Source of the DNA: JAVEYA01 sp034003745
GTDB taxonomy: Bacteria > Bacillota > Peptococcia > DRI-13 > PHAD01
Assembly: GCA_034003745.1 (NCBI GenBank)
Contig: JAVEYA010000016.1
Coordinates: forward strand, 1-36,063
Length of the DNA stretch: 36,063 nt
Direction of reading: 5' to 3'
Shown piece by piece: positions 25,442 through 32,377 of this stretch (the stretch's first letter is position 1; every line of letters starts with the position of its first letter). Under the pieces are notes generated by a model. It searched no databases and was not told the DNA's origin. It saw nothing but the letters and a program-made list of their open reading frames with translations. A program made the position numbers and the translations under genes.

Positions 25442-26366
25442 TAAGATACCCCTCCATAGCCGTTTTCATTTCGTTACCGACAAGGTAGGTAATATTGCAA
25501 TAAGGAATAGCCTTTTCGGCGACAGCCGCAGGAACGATACCAAATTTTTCTACCAGCTTGGCGCCTTCTGTAACATTGGCATTAATGAATTCGGTAGATA
25601 TCTTGTATTCATCGAGGAAGGCCGCTAATTGCTGTGGATGATTTTTGGCGAAATCATTTCTTACGATCAGAACACCTGTTATCATCTGGCTTTCTTTATT
25701 AAGATCTTCCCAGGCTTTGTTCATGTCTATGGCAATGCGCAGATTTGCCAGCTTTGATTGAGCAACTGCAACATAGGGTTGGGGCAGCATGGCAATTTGG
25801 TCCTTACCCTGTGAAAGTAATGCAACAGTTTCGGTCGGCTCTGATTTCCACTCTATTATGACGTCTTTATCGGGATCGATTCCGTTCTGGCTCAGCAAAT
25901 AACGAAGAGTATATTCCGGTGTGGAGCCTTTGCCGGTGGAATAAATGGTTTTGCCTCGCAGATCTTTTATTGAGGTGATATTATTTCCGGTTTCAACTAC
26001 ATACATAACTCCGAGAGTATTCACCGCAAGAAGCTTAAGATCACCCTTTGTATTGTTATAAAGTACGGAAGACAGGTTGGCCGGAACCGCAGCAATATCT
26101 AATTCGCCCTGGATCAGCTTGGGGGTTACTTCATCCGCAGAGCCGGAAATGGTAAAGGCATATGAATTGGCTGCTTTTCCCTCTTCCGCTGCCTGCATTA
26201 AATGAACCAAACCCATGGAGGTGGGGCCTTTTAAACCGCCGATCCGGATATTAACCTCGGGGGGAGCCTCCGGGGGAGTAACCTGGGGGGAGTTTTTTGC
26301 AGTACTGCTGCAACCTGCAACAAACAAAAGAGCAGATACCAATAACAAAACAATTAATTTTTTCAT
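25368..26366 (-). CDS. ABC transporter substrate-binding lipoprotein (NMT1/SsuA-like)
   Basis: This 332-residue exported lipoprotein has the signal MKKLIVLLLVSALLFVAGC with lipobox VAGC (C19), then a proline-rich linker and an SsuA/THI5-like type 2 periplasmic-binding fold (IRIGGLKGPTSMGLV, ELDIAAVPANL). Relatives bind sulfonates, nitrate, taurine or thiamine precursors; the ligand here is unknown. The stop codon lies within the permease gene. It follows the TM1266-like gene by 25 bp. The pairing of this transporter with a HydE-like enzyme suggests uptake of a precursor or product of that enzyme; this is inference. Confidence 0.87.
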   Translation of the reverse strand: MKKLIVLLLVSALLFVAGCSSTAKNSPQVTPPEAPPEVNIRIGGLKGPTSMGLVHLMQAAEEGKAANSYAFTISGSADEVTPKLIQGELDIAAVPANLSSVLYNNTKGDLKLLAVNTLGVMYVVETGNNITSIKDLRGKTIYSTGKGSTPEYTLRYLLSQNGIDPDKDVIIEWKSEPTETVALLSQGKDQIAMLPQPYVAVAQSKLANLRIAIDMNKAWEDLNKESQMITGVLIVRNDFAKNHPQQLAAFLDEYKISTEFINANVTEGAKLVEKFGIVPAAVAEKAIPYCNITYLVGNEMKTAMEGYLNVLFEQNPKSIGGSLPGDDFYYQR

Positions 26367-26391
26367 TACTTTAACCTCTTTTCTGAAATTT

Positions 26392-26652
26392 TTATTGATT
26401 TGTATATTTGCCTTTGGAGATAACCGTTTTTATACTGACTCCTTTAATCATACCGAGCTTGCCGGAAAGCGAACTGAGAACATCACCGGGAGCTTCCATA
26501 ATTACGCAAATAATGGATATACCCTTTGTTCTATAAGGAATTCCCATACGGCCGACAATGTAATTGCTGAATTCATGCAGCAAATCATTAATTTCCCCCG
26601 ACACCGAAGTATCCTAGACGATAATGCTGATGATTGCTACCCTGTTTTCCAC
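26392..26652 (-). pseudogene. TM1266-like iron-only hydrogenase system regulator, interrupted by in-frame TAG
   Basis: The full frame starts at a GTG at 26652 behind AGGTGAG and reads VENRVAIISIIV, then TAG at 26614-26616. It then continues DTSVSGEINDLLHEFSNY to the end, with VGRMGIPYRTKGISII and LTGKLG-like LSGKLGMIKGVSIK. Without the stop this is an 86-residue ACT-fold protein of the TM1266 family (TIGR03959), which is normally about 80 residues and associated with hydrogenase maturation genes. The TAG replaces a codon where relatives commonly have Glu (GAG to TAG). A restart at GTG 26604 would give 70 residues and lose the first beta strand. Options are nonsense mutation, assembly error, or suppression. 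Confidence 0.75.
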
Positions 26653-26674
26653 TTGCTCACCTCGCTTCTGCGTT

Positions 26675-26760
26675 AAAAAATCCGCGCCGAAAGACGCGGA
26701 AACGCACACTTTGTTCTGTGTTTGCACCTTCGCCTTTCCATCCGGGACGTACCCAAATGA
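26675..26760 (-). promoter_or_regulatory. Structured leader/attenuator before the TM1266-ABC-HydE-like operon
   Basis: On the - strand the leader ends in a perfect 6-bp terminator stem, TCCGCG pairing with CGCGGA around an 8-base loop, followed by six T, only about 25 bp before the first start codon. Upstream, GGAAA with GGCGAAGGTGCAAA can pair with TTTCC, which overlaps the left arm of the terminator, so two exclusive folds exist. A smaller ACAC/GTGT stem lies between them. The GAAGGTGCAAA core slightly recalls a glycine aptamer, but the rest does not fit. No known riboswitch was recognised. Confidence 0.5.
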
Positions 26761-26792
26761 GTCAGAACGCAATACGGTTAAATTGTAACTCT

Positions 26793-26821
26793 ATTATAAT
26801 AGCAACAGGAAATAATAACAA
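26793..26821 (-). promoter_or_regulatory. Promoter of the TM1266-ABC-HydE-like operon
   Basis: On the - strand, -35 TTGTTA (26816-26821) and -10 TATAAT (26793-26798, perfect) are separated by 17 bases. Transcription starts near 26786, giving a leader of about 130 bases that contains the attenuator-like structure. Confidence 0.75.
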
Positions 26822-26922
26822 GTACTAATATTCACAAACTAATTTAGGGTAACTTATTGAACCATACCCCAAACCGGTACGGAACAAATAAGAAAAGCAC
26901 TGTCTTTTAAAGATAGCGAATA

Positions 26923-26977
26923 AAAAACAAGCAGAAAGATGAATTTCGTTAGTTACTTCATCCTTCTGCTTGTTTTT
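26923..26977 (-). terminator. Terminator of the yefM-yoeB operon (bidirectional)
   Basis: A 20-bp stem with one mismatch (26923-26942 with 26958-26977) encloses a 15-base loop. T runs lie on both strands. It lies 11 bp after the toxin stop codon and also insulates the - strand promoter of the next operon. Confidence 0.85.
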
Positions 26978-26988
26978 AGGGAATTTAA

Positions 26989-27246
26989 TCAATAGTGGTC
27001 CCGGCAGCTGGCGATATAAATGTTTGCATCGTCCAGGCTATAGATTAACCGGTGAACGTCGGTGATGCGCCGGCTCCAATAGCCGGACAAGTCGTGCTTG
27101 AGGGGTTCCGGCTTGCCCAGGCCTTCATTCCTGTTTCTTTCAATGTCCCGGATAAGCTCGTTGATTTTTTTGAGTATCTTTTTGTCCTCGTTCTGCCAGT
27201 GAAGGTAATGCTGCCAAGCGATATCTGAAAACACTTTATTCATCAA
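26989..27246 (-). CDS. yoeB: YoeB-family ribosome-dependent mRNA interferase toxin
   Basis: The 85-residue toxin has the RelE/YoeB fold. Family landmarks are clear: WQHYLHWQ near the start, GKPEPLKHDLSGYWSRRI with the catalytic glutamate and arginine, and the C-terminal CRDHY with catalytic histidine and tyrosine. It cleaves mRNA in the ribosomal A site when freed from YefM. Its ATG overlaps the last codons of the antitoxin gene by 11 bp; two Met codons in a row leave the start ambiguous by one residue. All key residues are intact, so it should be active. Confidence 0.95.
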   Translation of the reverse strand: MMNKVFSDIAWQHYLHWQNEDKKILKKINELIRDIERNRNEGLGKPEPLKHDLSGYWSRRITDVHRLIYSLDDANIYIASCRDHY

Positions 27247-27490
27247 ACAGATCCCGTTTTTGTCCTTTGCCTTGTTTTAACTGCTCGATGGACTGTAATA
27301 GTTCGTTGTAATGCTTGGGATTTCTTCTGACGTAAAGGTTTTCTAAAAGGTTATTGTATTCGGCCTCGGACAGCATAACCACATTATCGCCGCGCTCACG
27401 AGTAATGATAATGGTTTCAAAATCAACGGTAGCTTTATCACAATACTCTTTGAAATTTTGCCGGACCGAAGAATAGGTTGTTGCAATCAT
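27236..27490 (-). CDS. yefM: YefM-family antitoxin
   Basis: The 84-residue antitoxin has the Phd/YefM N-terminal DNA-binding dimer domain (TTYSSVRQNFKEYCDKA, then VVMLSEAEYNNLLENLYV). A disordered, charged C-terminal tail (GKGQKRDLFDE) wraps the toxin. A strong AAGGAGG site precedes the ATG. With YoeB it should bind the TGTACA palindromes upstream and repress its own promoter. The pair sits between an accessory operon and a decayed integrase, a usual place for such stabilising modules. Confidence 0.95.
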   Translation of the reverse strand: MIATTYSSVRQNFKEYCDKATVDFETIIITRERGDNVVMLSEAEYNNLLENLYVRRNPKHYNELLQSIEQLKQGKGQKRDLFDE

Positions 27491-27513
27491 AATAAACCAC
27501 CTCCTTGATTTAT

Positions 27514-27542
27514 ATTGTACAGTTCATTGTACAATTATGCAA
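27514..27542 (-). promoter_or_regulatory. yefM-yoeB promoter with paired TGTACA operator
   Basis: On the - strand, TTGCAT (27537-27542) and TACAAT (27514-27519) are 17 bases apart. Two TGTACA hexamers at 27516-27521 and 27528-27533, 12 bp centre to centre, form the inverted repeat TTGTACA-N6-TGTACAA within the spacer and -10. This is the arrangement known for YefM-YoeB operators. Confidence 0.8.
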
Positions 27543-27690
27543 GCGAAAGTGTTACAGCGGTTTATTGTTTTTAGCTCGAATTATATAATAAATATGCGAG
27601 TTTGCAATCATTTTTTGAAGTATGCGTGATTCTTGTTATATACTATAATTATCCAGTATATGAAAGGGATTTGGCAGTTGTGCTCAGTTC

Positions 27691-27910
27691 TTAAAAGAAC
27701 AAAAAAAGCACCCTCCCAGGTACTCGTTTATCAAACAGCCCTTCAACAGGGCTATATTTTTTATGCATCTGCTGCAGATATGAACCCCAAAGTTCCACAT
27801 AGTGTCTGACCATTTCCAATGTAGAATGCCTAAGGAGTTTCTAAAGGTTAAGTATGTCACCACCGCGCTTTATGTACATTGGCACGGGTATGGCGACACC
27901 CACCACAACA
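27691..27910 (-). pseudogene. Tyrosine integrase (phage/ICE) C-terminal remnant
   Basis: Reading the - strand toward 27691 gives an RHTRAN segment (27887-27895 encodes R-H-T). After a one-base shift come YIKRGGDILNL, a TAG at 27841-27843 where relatives have Gln, then KLLRHSTLEMVRHYVEL and KYSPVEGLF. This is the end of a tyrosine recombinase: the catalytic R of RHT, the HxxLRH-type segment and the nucleophile tyrosine in RHYV. At least one frameshift, one stop and loss of the N-terminal part make it non-functional. It lies about 60 bp from the 3' end of a tRNA-Leu gene, the classical target for such enzymes. The bases 27543-27690 next to it hold nothing I can name. Confidence 0.7.
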
Positions 27911-27968
27911 AAAAAGCCTTGCATGTTTTCCTAGTCGAAAACGTACAAAGCTTTGTCCTTACTTAAAT

Positions 27969-28053
27969 TGGTGCGGAAGGCGGGACTTGAACCCGCACGA
28001 GTTTCCCCACACGCCCCTCAAACGTGCCTGTCTGCCAGTTCCAGCACTTCCGC
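27969..28053 (-). tRNA. tRNA-Leu (anticodon GAG)
   Basis: An 85-nt tRNA with encoded CCA lies on the - strand. The acceptor stem is GCGGAAG/CTTCCGC, the T arm GCGGGTTCAAGTCCCGC. The long variable arm is typical of class II tRNAs. The 5-bp anticodon stem (one G-U) surrounds a TTGAGGG loop with anticodon GAG, reading CUC/CUU leucine codons. Confidence 0.95.
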
Positions 28054-28075
28054 ATCTTGCGATAACGCAATGTAT

Positions 28076-28105
28076 ATCTTAACACGCGTTATCCGCGCTT
28101 GTCAA
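28076..28105 (-). promoter_or_regulatory. Promoter of the tRNA-Leu gene
   Basis: On the - strand there is a perfect TTGACA (28100-28105) and a TAAGAT (28076-28081) with an 18-base spacer, ending about 22 bp before the mature tRNA 5' end. Confidence 0.65.
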
Positions 28106-28291
28106 GACACGTAATTATGCGTAATTTGATTGTCAAACCGGCGGAAGCTCTTCTGAGTACGAAATTGTAGAAATATCTAGGAAGATAGTATTTGTTGAAA
28201 GTTTTGACAGAATAATGTAAAATTCTATTGGAGAACCGCAAGGATTTAGATTAGAGTGACATGACGAAATGTTGTATCAACGGGGGAAGAT

Positions 28292-28885
28292 ATGCCGGAT
28301 AACTACTTGCGCGAAGAGATGCTCCGTACTTTCTTGCATGAAGAAATGAAAAGATATGATCAAGGTACTTGGGAGCATAGTCTTCGGGTGGGCAAGCTAT
28401 GTAAATTAATCGCTTTAGAAATGGATTTCGGAAAGCCGGAGGTGGCGTATATCACTTTAGCCGGCCTTTTACATGATGTGGGAAAAGTTTTCATGCCGGA
28501 TTTGATAAATTTTCCCCGCAGCCTTGCCGTCAAAGAAAAATATATGGTATCTCACCATCCCGAAATCGGCAGTAAATTCGTCAAAATTACCTGGGAGCAG
28601 GATTTGCCTCCCGAGGTCTTCGATGGTATCGGCTTACATCACGAAAGAATGGATGGAACAGGCTATCCCTACAGATTAAGCGGTGAGGAAATACCGGATG
28701 CAGCCAGGATCGTAGCGGCTGCGGATGTTTTTGACGCAATGAACAACTTTCGGCCGTATCGTCCGCCGCTGCCGATGGATGAAATCCTTGATGAATTGAC
28801 CGGTTCGGGATATGACAATAATGTGGTCTACGCCTTATTGCAGAGGATCAAGCATCAAAACTGGCATTTGGCTCCAGCTTATTAA
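28292..28885 (+). CDS. Stand-alone HD-GYP domain protein
   Basis: The 197-residue protein is little more than one HD-GYP domain. H61-D62 lie in LLHDVGK, and H116-H117-ERMDGTGYP gives the second histidine pair and the GYP motif, so hydrolysis of c-di-GMP is possible. No sensory or receiver domain is attached. The C-terminus is shortened compared with typical HD-GYP domains, ending in a unique RIKHQNWHLAPAY tail. A GGGGGAAG site precedes the ATG. It is monocistronic, ending at a shared bidirectional terminator. It is the third HD-GYP protein in the window. Confidence 0.88.
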   Translation: MPDNYLREEMLRTFLHEEMKRYDQGTWEHSLRVGKLCKLIALEMDFGKPEVAYITLAGLLHDVGKVFMPDLINFPRSLAVKEKYMVSHHPEIGSKFVKITWEQDLPPEVFDGIGLHHERMDGTGYPYRLSGEEIPDAARIVAAADVFDAMNNFRPYRPPLPMDEILDELTGSGYDNNVVYALLQRIKHQNWHLAPAY

Positions 28886-28902
28886 ACAGCAACAGAAAAA
28901 GC

Positions 28903-28927
28903 AAAAAAGACCTTGCGGTCTTTTTTT
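28903..28927. terminator. Bidirectional terminator between the HD-GYP gene and asnB
   Basis: A 10-bp stem (28903-28912 with 28917-28926) and a 4-base TTGC loop have A and T runs on each side. It serves both convergent genes. Confidence 0.9.
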
Positions 28928-28937
28928 AGTTCATACC

Positions 28938-30782
28938 CTATTTAATCGTGACCTTGTATTCCTTCAGCCAAATATTGACCTGAATCAGATAAGCCAGCAT
29001 CTGCGGCCCACGCATCAATTGGCCGAAAAAAGGCTTATTAAAGACGTCGCCGCCGGCGTTCATCAGCGCCCGGATTTGTTTTTCATCGATAACCTGATGG
29101 AGAGGGGCGGCAGGGTCGTCTAATATCTCGGTGAGAAGGGCGCGTACCGCTGTGTCATAGTTGGGGTTGTGTGTCTTGGGATAGGGGCTCTTCTTACGGT
29201 GCAGCACATCGTCCGGAAGGGTTCCTTCCATAGCCAGCCGCAGGATGCCCTTGGACTCGTTGCCGTGGGTCTTATATTTCCAGGGAATGTTCCAGATATA
29301 TTCAATGAGCTGATGGTCGGCAAAAGGGACCCGTACCTCCAGGCCGTTGGCCATGCTCATCCGGTCTTTTCTGTCCAGAAGGGCCTGCATGAACCAGTTC
29401 ATATTGAGATAGAACATTTCCCGGCGCTTGGCTTCCAGGGGGTCTTCCCCGTCGAGACGCGGCACTTCGGCGATGGTTTCATCGTATCTTTGCATAAGGT
29501 ATTCTTCCGGCGAGAAGGTTTTAAAAAGGTCTTGCTGCCATAAGGAAACGCGGTGTTCCAGAAAGCGTACCCAGGGGAACATACGGCGGTTTAAGAGTTC
29601 CGGGTCATGGAACCAGGGATAGCCGCCCAGAATTTCGTCGGCACATTCGCCGGAGAGCGCCACGGTAGCGTTTTTTTTGATTTCTTTACAGAACAGGTAC
29701 AGGGAGGAATCGACGTCGGCCTGACCGGGCAGGTCTTTGGCCAGGGTAGCCTGATAGAGGGTGTCCGCCAACTGGGGCGTATCGACGACAATCAGATGAG
29801 GGATGACGCCAAGATGCTCGGAAACCCTGAGCGCCCAAGGCGTATCGGAATTGGGCTGAAACTCGCTTTGCTGAAAGTGTTTGTCATTATCTTTATAGTC
29901 AATGATATAGCTGTGTAAGGGGCCCTGCCCGCTTTCCTTGAGAGCCTGGGAAGCAAAGGCGGTAATCACGCTGGAATCCAATCCGCCCGATAAAAGGGTG
30001 CAGACGGGCACGTCGGATACCAATTGATTTTTTATAATATTTTCCAGCATTTGTTTTAATTTTTCTGCTGTCGTGTTCAGGTCATCGAGATGGGGCTCGC
30101 TCTTTAAAGACCAGTATTTAATCTTCTTTAAACCCAGTTGATTGAACAGGAGCAGATGACCGGGAAGCACTTCACGCACTCCGTCGTAGATGCCATGGCC
30201 CGGCGTACGGGCGGGGCCCATAATGAGGACTTCGGCCAGGCCTTCTTCGGATATATTCGGCTGGACGTCGGGATGGGCCAGCATGGCTTTCAGCTCGGAG
30301 GCGAAGATCAGGGAACCGCCGCCGGCAGTATAGAAAAGCGGCTTGATGCCAAAACGGTCACGGGCCAAAAGAAGGGTTTGCTCAAATTCATCCCAAATGG
30401 CTAGGGCGAAGATACCGTTTAATTTCTCAATACATTCCGCGCCCCATTCTATATAGGAGGATAAGAGGACTTCGGTATCGGAATGCGCCTGGAACGTATA
30501 GTTTTTGGCAGCCAATTGGGCCCTGAGTTCAGGGGTATTATACAATTCCCCGTTGTAGCAGATGATATATTTCTTTCCGTCCTTGTAACGAATCATCGGT
30601 TGGGCGCCCCCCACAGGATCGACAACCTCGAGACGGCGGTGGCCGAAGGCGCAGTGGGGCGACATGAATTTTCCCGCATCGTCGGGGCCGCGCCGGGCCA
30701 TCGTTTTCATCATTTTGCCAATGACCTCATCCTGGGCGCTGAGGTCTTGTGTATAGCTGATCCAGCCTGATATTCCACACAT
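28938..30782 (-). CDS. asnB: Asparagine synthase (glutamine-hydrolysing)
   Basis: The 614-residue enzyme makes asparagine from aspartate, ATP and glutamine-derived ammonia. The N-terminal glutaminase has the nucleophile Cys2 in MCGISGW, then RRGPDD, HRRL and YNGELYN. The synthetase domain has the ATP pyrophosphatase loop LLSGGLDSS near residue 260 and LSGECADEILGGYPWF. It is full length for the family. It has its own promoter and lies downstream of glnA on the same strand, separated by a terminator. Placement beside glutamine synthetase fits a nitrogen-assimilation cluster. Confidence 0.95.
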   Translation of the reverse strand: MCGISGWISYTQDLSAQDEVIGKMMKTMARRGPDDAGKFMSPHCAFGHRRLEVVDPVGGAQPMIRYKDGKKYIICYNGELYNTPELRAQLAAKNYTFQAHSDTEVLLSSYIEWGAECIEKLNGIFALAIWDEFEQTLLLARDRFGIKPLFYTAGGGSLIFASELKAMLAHPDVQPNISEEGLAEVLIMGPARTPGHGIYDGVREVLPGHLLLFNQLGLKKIKYWSLKSEPHLDDLNTTAEKLKQMLENIIKNQLVSDVPVCTLLSGGLDSSVITAFASQALKESGQGPLHSYIIDYKDNDKHFQQSEFQPNSDTPWALRVSEHLGVIPHLIVVDTPQLADTLYQATLAKDLPGQADVDSSLYLFCKEIKKNATVALSGECADEILGGYPWFHDPELLNRRMFPWVRFLEHRVSLWQQDLFKTFSPEEYLMQRYDETIAEVPRLDGEDPLEAKRREMFYLNMNWFMQALLDRKDRMSMANGLEVRVPFADHQLIEYIWNIPWKYKTHGNESKGILRLAMEGTLPDDVLHRKKSPYPKTHNPNYDTAVRALLTEILDDPAAPLHQVIDEKQIRALMNAGGDVFNKPFFGQLMRGPQMLAYLIQVNIWLKEYKVTIK

Positions 30783-30848
30783 ACTTTTCTTTCCTTCCCA
30801 TGCACGTTGAGTTCTGTGACCATCGTTTGATCCGCCTAAACTCCGTTT

Positions 30849-30877
30849 ATAATATGCAGGGGAGAAAATTGTGCCAA
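30849..30877 (-). promoter_or_regulatory. asnB promoter
   Basis: On the - strand, TTGGCA (30872-30877) and TATTAT (30849-30854) are separated by exactly 17 bases, about 65 bp before the asnB ATG. Confidence 0.7.
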
Positions 30878-30896
30878 TTGTCCCAGGGCAAAAAAT

Positions 30897-30924
30897 AAAC
30901 CTGAAGCCTAATTGCTTCAGGTTT
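30897..30924 (-). terminator. Intrinsic terminator of glnA
   Basis: An 11-bp perfect stem (30897-30907 with 30914-30924) and a 6-base loop are followed on the - strand by TATTTTTT. It separates glnA from asnB. Confidence 0.9.
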
Positions 30925-30958
30925 AAATGTTTATGCTGATCCGCTTCCGGACACCGTA

Positions 30959-32293
30959 CTAGAAGGAGGGGAGATACTTATCCAGTTCCCACTGATGTAC
31001 CTGCGTGCGGTACACGTCCCACTCGTGGTATTTGGCTTCCAGGTAACGGTCCAGGACATGTGTGCCGAGAGCCTGCTTGACCACTTCATCCTTCGATAAT
31101 TCTTCCAGGGCTTCGGAGAGCATGCTGGGCAGATTGCCGATGCCTAATTCCCAGCGCTCCAGCTGACTCATTTCGTAGATGTTTTTATCCACAGGAGCGG
31201 GGGGCTTGAGTTTGTTCTTGATGCCGTCCAATCCGGACATTAATACCGCAGCCAGTGCGAGATACGGATTACAGGTCGGGTCGGGATTTCTCAGTTCCAT
31301 TCTGGTGGACAGGCCTCTTTTAGCCGGGATGCGGATGAGCGGGCTGCGATTCCTATAAGACCAGGCGATATAGACAGGGGCCTCGTAACCGGGTACCAGC
31401 CGCTTAAAGGAGTTGACGGTAGGGTTGGTGATGGCGGACAGGGCCCGGGCGTGCTTTAAGATACCGGCCACATACTGCAGCATGATCTCAGACAGCTGGT
31501 TGGGGCTCTCGGGGTCATAAAAGGCGTTGACGTCGCCCTTGAACAGGGATTGGTTCATATGCATGCCGTTGCCGGCTTCGCCGAAGATGGGTTTGGCCAT
31601 AAAGGTGGCGTGCAGGCCGTGACGCTGGGCCACTGTCCTGACGACGGTCTTGAAGGTAATGATTTTATCGGCAATATCCAGAGCATCGGAATATTTAAAG
31701 TCGATTTCATGTTGGCCGGGCGCTACTTCATGGTGGGAAGCCTCAATTTCATAACCCATTTTCTCCAGCGTGATGACGATATCCCGGCGGGCATTTTCGC
31801 CCAGATCAACGGGAGAAAGGTCAAAGTAACCGGCCTTATCATGCGTGCTGGTGGTGGGAGAACCGTCGGGGGCGGTGTGGAAGAGGAAGAATTCGGCTTC
31901 CGGCCCGACATTTAATTTGAAGCCCAGGTCTGCCGCCTCTTTGAGGGCCCTTTTCAATACGTATCTGGGATCTCCGCCAAAGGGCGTGCCGTCCGGATTA
32001 TAGACGTCGCAGATCATTCTGGCTACGCCGCCTTCTTCAAAGTTGCGCCAGGGGTAAATGGTGAAAGTATTGGTATCCGGATACAGATACATATCGGATT
32101 CCTCAATACGGACGAACCCTTCAATAGAAGAACCGTCAAACATGAGTTCATTGTTCAAAGCTTTGTCCAGCTGGCTTATGGTAATGGAGACGTTTTTGGG
32201 AATACCAAGGATGTCCGTGAACTGTAAACGGATAAATTTGATGTTATTTTCAGCTACGAGACGTTTGATATCTTCGCCGGTCAAATTAGGCAT
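30959..32293 (-). CDS. glnA: Glutamine synthetase, type I
   Basis: The 444-residue enzyme forms glutamine from glutamate, ammonia and ATP as a dodecamer. It has FDGSSIEGF (DGSS latch), the metal-binding GPEAEFF and EVAPGQHEID, GNGMHMNQSL, and the glutamate-binding NRSPLIRIP with RNPDPTCNPYLA. Length and the absence of a long C-terminal insertion with an adenylylation tyrosine fit the GSI-alpha form of Firmicutes, regulated by feedback and transcription rather than adenylylation. The gene follows an ANTAR regulator by 84 bp. A dyad and a promoter lie in that gap, so ANTAR antitermination or operator control is likely. Confidence 0.96.
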   Translation of the reverse strand: MPNLTGEDIKRLVAENNIKFIRLQFTDILGIPKNVSITISQLDKALNNELMFDGSSIEGFVRIEESDMYLYPDTNTFTIYPWRNFEEGGVARMICDVYNPDGTPFGGDPRYVLKRALKEAADLGFKLNVGPEAEFFLFHTAPDGSPTTSTHDKAGYFDLSPVDLGENARRDIVITLEKMGYEIEASHHEVAPGQHEIDFKYSDALDIADKIITFKTVVRTVAQRHGLHATFMAKPIFGEAGNGMHMNQSLFKGDVNAFYDPESPNQLSEIMLQYVAGILKHARALSAITNPTVNSFKRLVPGYEAPVYIAWSYRNRSPLIRIPAKRGLSTRMELRNPDPTCNPYLALAAVLMSGLDGIKNKLKPPAPVDKNIYEMSQLERWELGIGNLPSMLSEALEELSKDEVVKQALGTHVLDRYLEAKYHEWDVYRTQVHQWELDKYLPSF

Positions 32294-32324
32294 TGAGAGA
32301 AGCCCCCCTTTTCTTCATATGTTT

Positions 32325-32364
32325 AGTATATTTTAGCAACATAACCTTGTCTATGGCTATATTG
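32325..32364 (-). promoter_or_regulatory. glnA promoter overlapped by a 10-bp dyad
   Basis: On the - strand, TAGACA (32348-32353) and TATACT (32325-32330) lie 17 bases apart. A dyad at 32337-32346/32355-32364 pairs 10 bp including three G-U, with loop AUAGACAA, and spans the -35. If transcribed from upstream, the hairpin loop has A at position 1 and G at position 4, as in ANTAR-target RNA hairpins, although it is 8 rather than 6 bases long. Confidence 0.5.
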
Positions 32365-32377
32365 ATAATTTACGCCC

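Noticed and set aside
26675..26760. Glycine riboswitch
   Set aside because: Only the GAAGG-N-GCAA core is similar; the conserved CTCTCAGG partner and the P1 helix are missing.
27879..28082. A 67-residue + strand reading frame containing GRRDLNPHEFPHTPLKRACLPVPA
   Set aside because: It is the antisense of the tRNA-Leu gene, a known false protein that arises over tRNA genes.
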